In this document: positions 17,651-24,547 of the stretch, in pieces
Layout of the letters: every line of letters begins with the position of its first letter
Numbering within the stretch: position 1 is the stretch's first letter
Assembly: GCA_025453955.1 (NCBI GenBank)
Contig: JALOPJ010000003.1
Span: 1 to 57,468 of the forward strand
Direction of reading: 5' to 3'
Origin: Candidatus Edwardsiibacteriota bacterium
Lineage (GTDB): Bacteria; Edwardsbacteria; AC1; EtOH8
DNA: 57,468 bases
Translations under genes and position numbers: made by a program
Notes under the pieces: generated by a model
Told to the model about the DNA's origin: nothing
Seen by the model: only the letters and a program-made list of their open reading frames with translations
The model's database searches: none

Positions 17651-18821
17651 CGAACGCCTGCTGCAGGTCGGCGATCTGGTCCGCGACATCCTCGATCCCA
17701 ACCGAGAGACGGACCAGCCCGTCGCTGATTCCGATGGCCTCGCGTTCGGCCCGCGGAATCCCGGCATGGGTCATCGACGCCGGGTGCTCGATCAACGTCT
17801 CCACGCCGCCCAGCGAGACCGCCAGCGCGGCGAGATGCACCCGGTCCATCAACTTCCGGCCGGCATCCAGGCCCCCGCGCATCTCGAAACTGATCATCGA
17901 TCCGGGACCGCGCATCTGGCGTTTGGCCAATTCATACTGCGGATGGGACGGCAGGCCGATGTACCGGACCCAGGCGATCTCCGGCCGCTTCGTCAACCAG
18001 TCGGCGACTTCCTGTGCGTTCTGTTGGGCCTGCTCCACCCGCAGCGACAGGGTCTTGATGCCGCGGTGTACCAGGAATGCCTGGTGGGGGTCCATGTTGC
18101 AGCCCGTGGTCACCATGGCGTCCCGCAACCGGGCATACGTCTCCTTGCCCCCGGCGACCAGGATGCCGCCCACCAGATCGGCATGGCCGTTGACATACTT
18201 GGTGACGGAGTGCAGCACCACGTCCGCCCCGAGCAGCAACGGGTTCTGCAGGCAGGGGGACGCGAACGTGCTGTCCACCACCAGCACCGCGCCGTGCGAG
18301 TGGGCGATCTCGGCGGCAGCCTGGATGTCGGTGAGTTGCATCATGGGATTGGACGGGGTCTCGATGTAGACCATCTTGGTTTCCGGCCGCAGCGCCTTGA
18401 TGACGTTGGCGGTGTCCGAGGTGTCCACGTAGGTCGAGGCGACCCCGAAACGGGAGAAGTGCCGCTCCATCAGCAGCCGGGACGGCCCGTAGACCGAGGC
18501 GGTGCTGACCACATGGTCCCCCTGGCTCAGCAGGGCGAAATACGCCGTCATCACCGCGGCCATGCCGGAACTGGTCGCGACGCCGCCGACGCCGTGCTCG
18601 AGTTCGGCCACGCATTTTTCCAGCGCGTCGACGGTGGGGTTCCCGATCCTGGTGTAGATGTACCCCTCGGCCTTCTTGGCGAACCGGTCAGCGCCATTCT
18701 GCGCGTTCTCGAACGCGAACGTCGACGTCTGGTAGATCGGCGTCACGACGCTGCCGTAGGCGTCAGCCGCCATGCCGGCGTGCACCAGTTTCGTGTTCGT
18801 CCCCTTGTCGGCGGTATGCAT
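17640..18821 (-). CDS. PLP-dependent trans-sulfuration enzyme (cystathionine gamma-synthase / methionine gamma-lyase family)
   Basis: 393-residue fold-type I PLP enzyme. The lysine that binds PLP is in HSVTKYVNGHAD (about residue 200), with SSGMAAV and YIETPSNPMMQ upstream and RLSVGIED near the C-terminus. The cysteine typical of true methionine gamma-lyase is not seen in the YGPSR region, so the reaction (cystathionine synthase, cystathionine lyase or other C-S lyase) is open. It sits between FmdB-like and methyltransferase genes in an operon full of Fe-S proteins that lacks a canonical desulfurase, which makes a sulfur-donor role attractive. The ATG at 18821 has AAGGA further upstream than ideal; a GTG one codon earlier is possible. 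Confidence 0.92.
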   Translation of the reverse strand: MHTADKGTNTKLVHAGMAADAYGSVVTPIYQTSTFAFENAQNGADRFAKKAEGYIYTRIGNPTVDALEKCVAELEHGVGGVATSSGMAAVMTAYFALLSQGDHVVSTASVYGPSRLLMERHFSRFGVASTYVDTSDTANVIKALRPETKMVYIETPSNPMMQLTDIQAAAEIAHSHGAVLVVDSTFASPCLQNPLLLGADVVLHSVTKYVNGHADLVGGILVAGGKETYARLRDAMVTTGCNMDPHQAFLVHRGIKTLSLRVEQAQQNAQEVADWLTKRPEIAWVRYIGLPSHPQYELAKRQMRGPGSMISFEMRGGLDAGRKLMDRVHLAALAVSLGGVETLIEHPASMTHAGIPRAEREAIGISDGLVRLSVGIEDVADQIADLQQAFDAR

Positions 18822-18886
18822 CACGTTCCCATCCTTCCTATGATTATTTGACTGTTTCGTTTGCGATAGATTCATGGACACATCGT

Positions 18887-19147
18887 TCATTCGTCACATG
18901 ACGGCTTGCCGCACCGCTGGTCCCTGCCGCAGCAGGTCCTGCCGGTCGTTTCCAGCGAGCAGCCGCCGGTTTTACGCCGTGAGGTGTCACCCCCGCCGCC
19001 CTTGAGGATAAAACCGACGCCCCCGCTGATGAGCCGGGTAACCTGACCACCGCACTCCGGGCATTGGGTCAACGCTTTCTCCGATATGGCCTGTTGCCGG
19101 GCGATTCTTTTACCGCATGAGGAGCATTCGTATTCGTATGTGGGCAT
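18887..19147 (-). CDS. FmdB-family zinc-ribbon protein
   Basis: 86 residues. N-terminal zinc ribbon of the FmdB type: MPTYEYECSSCGK followed by CPECGG, then a Gly-rich linker and a Cys-rich tail (GGCSLETTGRTCC, CGKPSC). The family is annotated as putative regulatory protein, from linkage to formamidase genes, without a proven mechanism. The start MPTYEYE matches the family N-terminus; a GTG two codons upstream also exists. Within the island it precedes the C-S lyase gene. The tail cysteines could bind a metal or cluster. Confidence 0.85.
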   Translation of the reverse strand: MPTYEYECSSCGKRIARQQAISEKALTQCPECGGQVTRLISGGVGFILKGGGGDTSRRKTGGCSLETTGRTCCGRDQRCGKPSCDE

Positions 19148-19230
19148 TTTCACGTCTTTCTGTCGCTGATGGAATTGTCCGGTTGGACACTCGGCAAAGA
19201 TCTACTACCACACCTCGCTGTGGCCGTCCC

Positions 19231-19986
19231 TTACTGGTCGCGAAAGCACCACCGCTCGCGTCCCATCAGTCCGCAAAATCCGGCGGCGGTGATTCCGTAG
19301 AGCACGAGCCTCTTCCCTGCACTGCTCGTCAAGTGCATAATTTCATCGTACGTTCCGTTTACTAGCGTCGTGCCGGTGGCGATGATCAAATCCGAAGATC
19401 GGATCAATTCAGCGGTCTTGGCCCTTCCGTCCCAAATCCGGACCCCGGACCGTTGCCTGCCGATGCTGTTTGGATTAAGGTCGGTCATCAATACATTGAT
19501 CGTCCCGAATTCTTGGATCAACGCGTCGGCGATTGCGGGATTCAACCCGATCAGGCCGATTGTTCGTATCCCAAGACGTCGGGCCGAGGCGGCGATCTCT
19601 GTTGCGCAGAGCTCGGGGGATTCATCCTTACAGTGGGTGGTCCCTTCGACGATGCCCAGCCGCTCCAATACTGCGTTGGACACCGCCAGGAAGATCGCCC
19701 GATCACTGGCGGCCGTAAGCGCCATGGACATTACCTCATCCAGCCTACCCATGTAGTTGACTGGCGAATCGGTAAACGCCTGCCCTCTGGACCCGGAAAC
19801 CTCCGCCTCGATGACGCGCTCCTTCCCCTCGATAATCGGATAATCCCTGCGCAAGGGGTCACCGATGGCCTCCTGGGGCGTCAGCGGCTTGACCGTGACC
19901 AGCACTTCGGCATCGTTCAGCGCGTGGCTGTCGACCACCGCCCGGAGTTTCTCTCGGAACAACTCGATGGCGGCCGGTCCGTTCAC
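19231..19986 (-). CDS. DUF364-like Rossmann-fold protein (putative heavy-metal chelatase)
   Basis: 251 residues. Contains MGRLDEVMSMAL, then GTTHCKDESPELCA, a Rossmann-like IGLIGLNPAIADAL, DLNPNSIG and a closing GITAAGFCGLMG segment, which together resemble DUF364. The family is described as a possible metal chelatase or metal-binding regulator; no reaction is proven. The GTG start overlaps the stop of the TauE-like gene (GTGA), the best evidence for this start, because the frame stays open further upstream. Cys in THCKDESPELC could be ligands. Confidence 0.75.
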   Translation of the reverse strand: MNGPAAIELFREKLRAVVDSHALNDAEVLVTVKPLTPQEAIGDPLRRDYPIIEGKERVIEAEVSGSRGQAFTDSPVNYMGRLDEVMSMALTAASDRAIFLAVSNAVLERLGIVEGTTHCKDESPELCATEIAASARRLGIRTIGLIGLNPAIADALIQEFGTINVLMTDLNPNSIGRQRSGVRIWDGRAKTAELIRSSDLIIATGTTLVNGTYDEIMHLTSSAGKRLVLYGITAAGFCGLMGRERWCFRDQ

Positions 19987-20774
19987 GGCATGCCCTTCAA
20001 CCCGGTGATGATGAACTGGGCAGACACCCACAGGAACACCAGGCCGAAGAGCAGCATCAACATTCGCGACGGTGCCCGGTGGTTGATGACGGCCCCCAGT
20101 TGCGATCCGGCCAGGCATCCCAGGCAGATCGGCACGGCCGGGCCCGGATCGACGTAGCCTTGGGCGTATTTGATCCCTGCGCTGATGAAGGCATTGGCGC
20201 AGAAACAGACGAGCGCGGAGCCGATCGCAACCTTGACGGGATTCCCGAAGAAATACCGGAAGGCGGGCACCAGAACCGCACCGGTGCCGATCCCAAACAG
20301 GCCGGGCAGAATGCCGGCGATCCCGCCCAAGACAACCTTGCCGGCCGCCGTGCCGTGGATCGTCCCCGTCGACAGCATATCATCGGGAACATCGTTCTTT
20401 TTCGACACAATATCCCAGATTATGCGCAAAGACAGTATTGAAAAAACACAACCGATGCCGAGGTCAAGCCAATGCCCACGCCTAGCTAATTGGAGAAAAA
20501 GAATCGAAAAGAAAAGGGTCGATACGGCTCCGCTGATGATCACCGGCAATAAACCTCGAAGGGGCACGTGCCCCAGGCGATAATGCTTGATTCCGCCGCC
20601 CAAAGTCGTGAAGAACACCGCAGCGACCGTGGTCCCGGCCGCGGCAGCGGGCGAAAGACCGATAAAAAATCGCAGGACCGGCATCAGGATGATGCCGCCG
20701 CCGATGCCCAGCAATCCCCCCAGCAGGCCGGCGGAGAACCCGATGATCAATAGAACAAGCCAGGTATCAGCCAT
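19983..20774 (-). CDS. TauE/SafE-family membrane transporter
   Basis: 263-residue polytopic inner-membrane protein with about eight hydrophobic helices in two similar halves, each starting with a Gly-rich motif (GLLGIGGGIILMP and GLFGIGTGAVLVP). The family exports sulfite, sulfonates or other small sulfur-containing anions. AGGTCAGGAT stands before the ATG. It is placed between a MinD-ferredoxin gene and the DUF364 gene and could remove sulfite or another sulfur by-product of the C-S lyase or cluster assembly; substrate not determined. Confidence 0.88.
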   Translation of the reverse strand: MADTWLVLLIIGFSAGLLGGLLGIGGGIILMPVLRFFIGLSPAAAAGTTVAAVFFTTLGGGIKHYRLGHVPLRGLLPVIISGAVSTLFFSILFLQLARRGHWLDLGIGCVFSILSLRIIWDIVSKKNDVPDDMLSTGTIHGTAAGKVVLGGIAGILPGLFGIGTGAVLVPAFRYFFGNPVKVAIGSALVCFCANAFISAGIKYAQGYVDPGPAVPICLGCLAGSQLGAVINHRAPSRMLMLLFGLVFLWVSAQFIITGLKGMP

Positions 20775-20783
20775 ATCCTGACC

Positions 20784-21617
20784 TCAGATCCCTGTTCGTA
20801 TCGACTGCCACAACCGGGTGAATACGGTCCGGTAGTCGGGCAGCGCGTCGACCATCAGCTCGCCACGGGAGTAGGCCTCGGCGATCCGCCGGTCGTCGGG
20901 GATCTCGGCCAGGATGGGGATACCCTGCTCCCGGCAGTACGCCTGCCCCCGGTCGTCTCCGGAACCCGCCCGGTTGACGACCACTCCGAACGGCAGTTTT
21001 AATTCCCGGACCAGATCCACGGCCAACGTCAGGTCATGCAGGCCGAAAGGAGTCGGCTCGGTGACCAGCAGCACGTACTGAGCGCCCCGGAGTGTGGCGA
21101 CTACCGAACAGGACGTTCCCGGCGGCGCGTCCAGTATCGCCGGTCGGTCAGCCGCCAGACGGGACTTGACCGCGCGGATCAGCGGCGGCACCAGGGATAC
21201 GCCGACGTCCAGCCGCCCCTGCACCAGCGTGATGTCGCCGGCATCCACGGTCTCGACGACCCCGATCCGGCGCTCGGCCTCGCTGACCGCCTGCTTCGGG
21301 CAGACCAGAACGCACCCGCCGCAGCCATGGCACAGCTCCGCAAAGACCATGGGCACCGGCTTGACCGCGGCGATGGCATGGTACTGGCAGAAACGGCCGC
21401 ACTCGCCGCAGCAATCGCATTTCGCCGCGTCGATCTCCGGGACCATGGTGGAAATGATATGCTGCTCCCGCAGCGTACCGGGCAGGAACAAGTGGGCGTT
21501 CGGTTCCTCGACGTCGCAGTCGGCCACCTGAACCGGTGATCCCAGCGTGCGGGCCAGATTCACGGCAATAGTGGTCTTGCCGGTGCCCCCCTTGCCCGAA
21601 GCTACCGCGAGAATCAT
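20784..21617 (-). CDS. MinD-superfamily ATPase with inserted ferredoxin domain, copy B
   Basis: 277 residues with the same plan as copy A: Walker A ASGKGGTGKTT (about 6-16), a ferredoxin insertion (67-107) with CDCCGECGRFC and CHGCGGCVLVC, then DAPPGTSCSV and the rest of the ATPase core. In copy B the first cluster motif begins CDCC, so one extra Cys is available. The start ATG overlaps the TGA of the TrmO-like gene. Two such ATPases with two NifX-like partners suggest a paired or sequential cofactor-handling machine; known cases often encode the two ATPases side by side, whereas here six genes separate them. Confidence 0.92.
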   Translation of the reverse strand: MILAVASGKGGTGKTTIAVNLARTLGSPVQVADCDVEEPNAHLFLPGTLREQHIISTMVPEIDAAKCDCCGECGRFCQYHAIAAVKPVPMVFAELCHGCGGCVLVCPKQAVSEAERRIGVVETVDAGDITLVQGRLDVGVSLVPPLIRAVKSRLAADRPAILDAPPGTSCSVVATLRGAQYVLLVTEPTPFGLHDLTLAVDLVRELKLPFGVVVNRAGSGDDRGQAYCREQGIPILAEIPDDRRIAEAYSRGELMVDALPDYRTVFTRLWQSIRTGI

Positions 21618-22114
21618 GGCGTGCCACCGCCGCGATAACCCCGCTGCCCCCGTTTCAGCGCAGTCTCTTCGTCCACCTCGTCCTGCCAACCGTTGCGGGT
21701 CGTATGGATGTGGTCGAACTTTTCGGAATAGGGTTTGATGTCCAGCAGCGGCGTGCCGTCCAGGATGTCTGCTCCATCGAACTGCAGGTTGTTGCCATCG
21801 ACCTTGACCAGTTCCACCACGCTCAGACCGATGGGATTAGGCCGCCAGGGTGACCGAGTGGAGAAAATGCCGTGTTCGACATCCTGCAGGAACGGTCTCG
21901 CGATCAGCTTGCCGGGGCCGGCCTGGTGCAGATGGTAGATCAGATAGATATGAGAGTAGCCGTCGAGATCCTTAAGCCCCTGGGCGAACTCAGGGAAAAT
22001 CTCGGCGCGGCCCAGGCACCCCTTGGCATAGGCTGGCTGGATCGGTGTTTCTTCGGCTTTTACGTGGCAGCTGCGGATGATGCCGATCGGACGAAAGCAG
22101 ATCGAATCGCTCAA
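21614..22114 (-). CDS. TrmO/TsaA-like SAM-binding protein
   Basis: 166 residues of the TsaA/YaeB (TrmO) family. Seen: FRPIGIIRS at the start, HLHQAG, the strongly conserved FSTRSPWRPNPIGLSVVEL and GTPLLDIKPY. E. coli TrmO methylates N6-threonylcarbamoyladenosine in tRNA-Thr. The start is probably TTG, overlapping the stop of the NifX-like gene (TTGA); no ATG lies in the conserved region. The C-terminal domain of E. coli TrmO is missing, so this is the short type often found beside NifX genes, whose substrate may differ. The link to tRNA-Thr in an island inserted in tRNA-Thr is curious but may be chance. Confidence 0.85.
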   Translation of the reverse strand: MSDSICFRPIGIIRSCHVKAEETPIQPAYAKGCLGRAEIFPEFAQGLKDLDGYSHIYLIYHLHQAGPGKLIARPFLQDVEHGIFSTRSPWRPNPIGLSVVELVKVDGNNLQFDGADILDGTPLLDIKPYSEKFDHIHTTRNGWQDEVDEETALKRGQRGYRGGGTP

Positions 22115-22473
22115 ACCCAGTGCCCCTCGACGTTGGATGATTCCGCCTCTGGCAGCTTGCCGGACAAATAGCGCTGGAGCGCCTCGGTCACCGTCGGCGC
22201 ATCGCAGTTGTACACTTTCACCCCGGCCGATCGCAGCACTTGGAACGCCTTCGGTCCGCAGTGGCCGGTGACCAGGGCCTGGGCCCCGGACTGCGCCACC
22301 GTGGTCGCCGACTGGATGCCGGCACCCTGGGCGGCATTCAGGTTCTGCTGGTTGTCGATCACCGAGAATGTCTCGGCTTCCAGGTCATACACCAGGAACT
22401 TGGGCGCGCGGCCGAACCGGCTGTCCAGCGGTGAGCTGAGCTGGTCACCCGATGTCGTGAATGCAATCTTCAT
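22111..22473 (-). CDS. NifX/NifB-C-terminal-like protein, copy B
   Basis: 120 residues of the dinitrogenase iron-molybdenum cofactor family: MKIAFTTSGDQLSSPLDSRF, GRAPKFLVYD, ALVTGHCGPKAF and a short acidic tail ending VEGHWV. Compared with copy A it has the GHCGP cluster-binding loop and a longer C-terminus. The TrmO-like gene starts inside its stop codon. It probably binds or delivers a cluster to MinD copy B two genes downstream. No nif structural genes are nearby, so the cofactor is not necessarily nitrogenase-related. Confidence 0.9.
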   Translation of the reverse strand: MKIAFTTSGDQLSSPLDSRFGRAPKFLVYDLEAETFSVIDNQQNLNAAQGAGIQSATTVAQSGAQALVTGHCGPKAFQVLRSAGVKVYNCDAPTVTEALQRYLSGKLPEAESSNVEGHWV

Positions 22474-22506
22474 GTGCCTCCATCCTCAATATGAGATGAT
22501 CGTTGT

Positions 22507-22947
22507 TCAGTTGTAGTCCTTCTGGATGTCATCGGCCTCGTTCATCAGCGGTCCAGCTAATTCCTTCATCGCAGCGTCATTCCAAAACGGCAGTCGGCGG
22601 TGTACGTCCATGTATTTCTGCGGGATAGGATGGGTGCCGATGACGACGGGCAGGCCGTACCGCTCCTCGATGAAGGCCTTGAACGGGCGGATATTGGGAC
22701 AGGGCGGATACCCGACCACCATCCCGGTCGCCAGATGGATGGCCTGGGCTCCGTTTTTCATCATCTCCTCGGGCACGTACTCGACATTGCCGCCGGGACA
22801 GCCGCCGCAACTCGAATACCCCACGACCTCGACCGGCTCGCCGGCAGGATACCTCGCAAACCCGCCCTTCCGCTCGCGGATCGAGCGAAAACATTTGCCG
22901 CCGCCGCAGCCCTGGTAGCGATGACAGGTAATGATGCCGATCTTCAT
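22507..22947 (-). CDS. CGGC-domain protein
   Basis: 146 residues with many Cys: CHRYQGCGGGKC near the start, then YSSCGGCPGG, which is the motif that names the family, and a later YPPCPNI. The family is a putative metal-binding domain of unknown function, common in anaerobes and often next to NifX-like genes. A hairpin pair (22978-23048) separates it from the DUF5320 gene upstream, which may change its expression relative to fur. No catalytic motif is recognised. Confidence 0.85.
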   Translation of the reverse strand: MKIGIITCHRYQGCGGGKCFRSIRERKGGFARYPAGEPVEVVGYSSCGGCPGGNVEYVPEEMMKNGAQAIHLATGMVVGYPPCPNIRPFKAFIEERYGLPVVIGTHPIPQKYMDVHRRLPFWNDAAMKELAGPLMNEADDIQKDYN

Positions 22948-22977
22948 ATCCCCTCCGTCTCAGCGTATTAGGGAACA

Positions 22978-23048
22978 ATCTGCCACGGGTGCATGCATCG
23001 CAGGCACCCGTGGCAGATCGTGCTTTCAATGACCGCGCGATGCGGTCA
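22978..23048 (-). promoter_or_regulatory. Tandem intercistronic hairpins inside the island operon
   Basis: First: perfect 15-bp arms ATCTGCCACGGGTGC (22978-22992) and its complement (23004-23018) with an 11-base loop. Second: TGACCGC / GCGGTCA (23030-23036, 23042-23048) with a 5-base loop. No strong T run follows, so they look more like mRNA-processing or partial-termination signals than a full terminator. They lie between DUF5320 and CGGC genes. Confidence 0.65.
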
Positions 23049-23067
23049 CCACAGTCTGGTCTGGAGC

Positions 23068-23430
23068 TTACTTGCCCTTGGTTTCCTCTCCGGTGCCAAG
23101 CTCCGTCAACCGCGTCTTGATGGAATCCAACGCGGATTGCATGGCATCAGCCTGAGCCCTCAGCGCCCGGCGTTCCTGTTCGGGCGTGATGGCCGGGGCA
23201 GCGGGCGCATTGCCACCGAAGCGCATCCAGCCGGGCAGGCCGGTGGCAAAGAACTGGTGCCGCCATCCACGGCCACCGCCGCCGAAGCCTCGCCCATAAC
23301 CTCCCCGGCCCATGCCCCTTCCCGATCCGTTGTTCGCGAATCCCGCCATCTTGTTCCCTGCGCAGAAACCTGCTCCACGCCCCGTCATCGGTCCCATCCC
23401 CATGGGTCCGGTTCCATCACCTCTCGGCAT
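23068..23430 (-). CDS. DUF5320-family small protein, copy A
   Basis: 120 residues. The N-terminal half is Gly/Met/Arg-rich with MPRGDGTGPMGMGPMTGRGA and a single Cys in FCAGN, the usual DUF5320 opening. The C-terminal third (EQERRALRAQADAMQSALDS onward) is predicted coiled coil. Function unknown; the family is repeatedly linked with NifX-like and MinD-like genes. It follows the zinc-ribbon gene and precedes two hairpins. A relative lies outside the island at 25297-25506. Confidence 0.85.
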   Translation of the reverse strand: MPRGDGTGPMGMGPMTGRGAGFCAGNKMAGFANNGSGRGMGRGGYGRGFGGGGRGWRHQFFATGLPGWMRFGGNAPAAPAITPEQERRALRAQADAMQSALDSIKTRLTELGTGEETKGK

Positions 23431-23460
23431 AGCAGTACTCCTTTATCTGGTTGATTGTTT

Positions 23461-23649
23461 TTACTCCTGCCTTCTGAGAGAGATCCCGCACTTCGGGCAC
23501 TGCCGGTGGTTGCAGGGTACTCCCCGCTGATGAGGTTCGCGGTAGCCACAAACCGGACAGACGCAGAATCCTCCCGGCCCATGCTTCTTGGGATCTTCGC
23601 TTCCCGCGGCGTGGAGTCTATCGTCATGTTCGCCGAGACGGTCTTTCAT
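23461..23649 (-). CDS. Small zinc-ribbon protein
   Basis: 62 residues with CVCPVCGY and CPKCG pairs and the intervening PHQRGVPC, so a small zinc or iron ribbon with up to six Cys. Such proteins recur beside DUF5320 and NifX-like genes; no function is known. It begins 10 bases after the fur stop and belongs to the fur transcript. The ribosome site is weak, so the exact start is uncertain. Confidence 0.72.
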   Translation of the reverse strand: MKDRLGEHDDRLHAAGSEDPKKHGPGGFCVCPVCGYREPHQRGVPCNHRQCPKCGISLRRQE

Positions 23650-23659
23650 CGCCGCGAGT

Positions 23660-24154
23660 TCACTTCGTATCGGTTCGCGAATCGTCCGGAGTGCGTTTCT
23701 GGCATCCCGGGCAAGTGCCGTAGAACGACATGTCGTGATCGGTGACCTGGTATTTGTACTTCATCGCCAGATGCTGCTCCAGTTTATGCACCAGCGTCAG
23801 TTCGTCATCCTCGAAGTCCATGTAGTTGATCACCTGGCCACACTGACGGCAGATAAGGTGATGATGGTGATCCGGCCCCCCGGCCTTATGATTCAATTCG
23901 TAGCGGGATTTGCCATCGCCGACGTCGATCGATTTGATATGTCCCCCGGACCGCAGCAATTCCAAGTTCCGGTACACCGTGGCCAACCCGATCCCGGGCA
24001 TATTATCGCGGACGTGGAGGAATATTTCGTCAGCGCTGAGGTGGCCTGGTTTGCTGGCCAATGTCTTATAAATGGCTTCCCGGGGTGCCGTCATCCTGAA
24101 TCCGCAGCCAAGCCCCCGCCAGCCATGATTGCCATGTCTACAAGGTCGGGGCAT
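23660..24154 (-). CDS. fur: Fur-family metal-responsive repressor
   Basis: 164 residues. Winged-helix DNA-binding part (about 20-90) with MTAPREAIYKTL, LSADEIF and ATVYRNLELL; then the metal-binding part with the HHHHLICRQCG stretch and a second CPGC pair, giving the structural Zn(Cys)4-type site. Start ATG at 24154 has AGAGG close upstream. The promoter in front is a perfect sigma70 consensus overlapped by Fur-box hexamers, so the protein most likely represses itself and the 18 genes behind it. Whether it senses iron, zinc, manganese or peroxide (PerR) cannot be read with certainty; the box sequence favours iron. Confidence 0.93.
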   Translation of the reverse strand: MPRPCRHGNHGWRGLGCGFRMTAPREAIYKTLASKPGHLSADEIFLHVRDNMPGIGLATVYRNLELLRSGGHIKSIDVGDGKSRYELNHKAGGPDHHHHLICRQCGQVINYMDFEDDELTLVHKLEQHLAMKYKYQVTDHDMSFYGTCPGCQKRTPDDSRTDTK

Positions 24155-24163
24155 ATAACCTCT

Positions 24164-24190
24164 TAATGATTATAATTATCATTATCATTA
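24164..24190 (-). promoter_or_regulatory. Fur-box array
   Basis: On the minus strand the region reads as successive GATAAT-like hexamers (TAATGATAATGATAAT then TATAATCATTA), close to the classic 19-bp GATAATGATAATCATTATC box. It starts in the -10 hexamer and continues past the transcription start of fur, an ideal repressor position. Confidence 0.8.
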
Positions 24191-24215
24191 TACACAAGCG
24201 AATAGCATTTGTCAA
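24187..24215 (-). promoter_or_regulatory. Consensus sigma70 promoter of the fur-led island operon
   Basis: TTGACA (24210-24215), 17 bases, TATAAT (24187-24192) on the minus strand: an exact consensus match. Start near 24180, 26 bases before the fur ATG. Confidence 0.9.
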
Positions 24216-24275
24216 GGGGATAATGAGTGTTTTTTAATGATGCTTTCGGAAAGCCCGCCAAGGACAAAATGGCGT

Positions 24276-24310
24276 AAAAATACCCCTCAGCGAGCAAGCT
24301 GCGGGGGTAT
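24276..24310 (-). terminator. Terminator between the truncated tRNA copy and the fur promoter
   Basis: Nested arms ATACCCC/GGGGTAT and CAGC/GCTG with loop GAGCAA, followed on the minus strand by TTTTTA. It would stop a transcript coming from the promoter at 24638-24666 before it reaches fur. Confidence 0.8.
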
Positions 24311-24370
24311 GAACCATCTTGGGAGGATATCGATGGCTTCTAAACCATGAATAATTGATCAGCCATGTTT

Positions 24371-24389
24371 GGTGTCCAAAAAGTGTCCA
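24371..24389. repeat. GGTGTCC direct repeat, copy 1
   Basis: GGTGTCCAAAAAGTGTCCA; differs in one base of 19 from 24604-24622, and a more diverged copy is at 10981-10999. Each copy holds two GTGTCC half-sites 10-11 bases apart. Might be an integrase or excisionase arm site; inferred from location only. Confidence 0.5.
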
Positions 24390-24506
24390 CTTGTAGGCCA
24401 AAATAGGTTTAAATCTACTTAAAGTATATGTTCAATAACAAAGCGTATCTTATGACATGCAGTTGTAATGCTGATTATTGCAAATACCTGTATTTTCGAT
24501 GGTTTT

Positions 24507-24547
24507 GCTTTACGAAAGCCCTGCTCTACCAGCTGAGCTACGTCGGC
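24507..24547 (-). pseudogene. Truncated tRNA-Thr copy (5' half only)
   Basis: Identical to the first 41 bases of the intact tRNA-Thr at 10849-10924 (acceptor 5' strand, D arm, anticodon stem 5' strand and loop with CGT), then unrelated DNA. It still has an intact promoter upstream, so a half-tRNA transcript is possible. Cannot fold to a tRNA. Confidence 0.85.

Noticed and set aside
11297-24154. Nitrogenase (nif) cluster
   Set aside because: NifX- and NifU-like proteins are present but no nifH, nifD, nifK, nifB or nifE/N genes, so nitrogen fixation is not supported.
10925-24506. Integrase or transposase gene in the island
   Set aside because: All readable genes belong to other families. The A/T-rich stretch 24311-24506 might be a relic, but no recombinase motif can be read.
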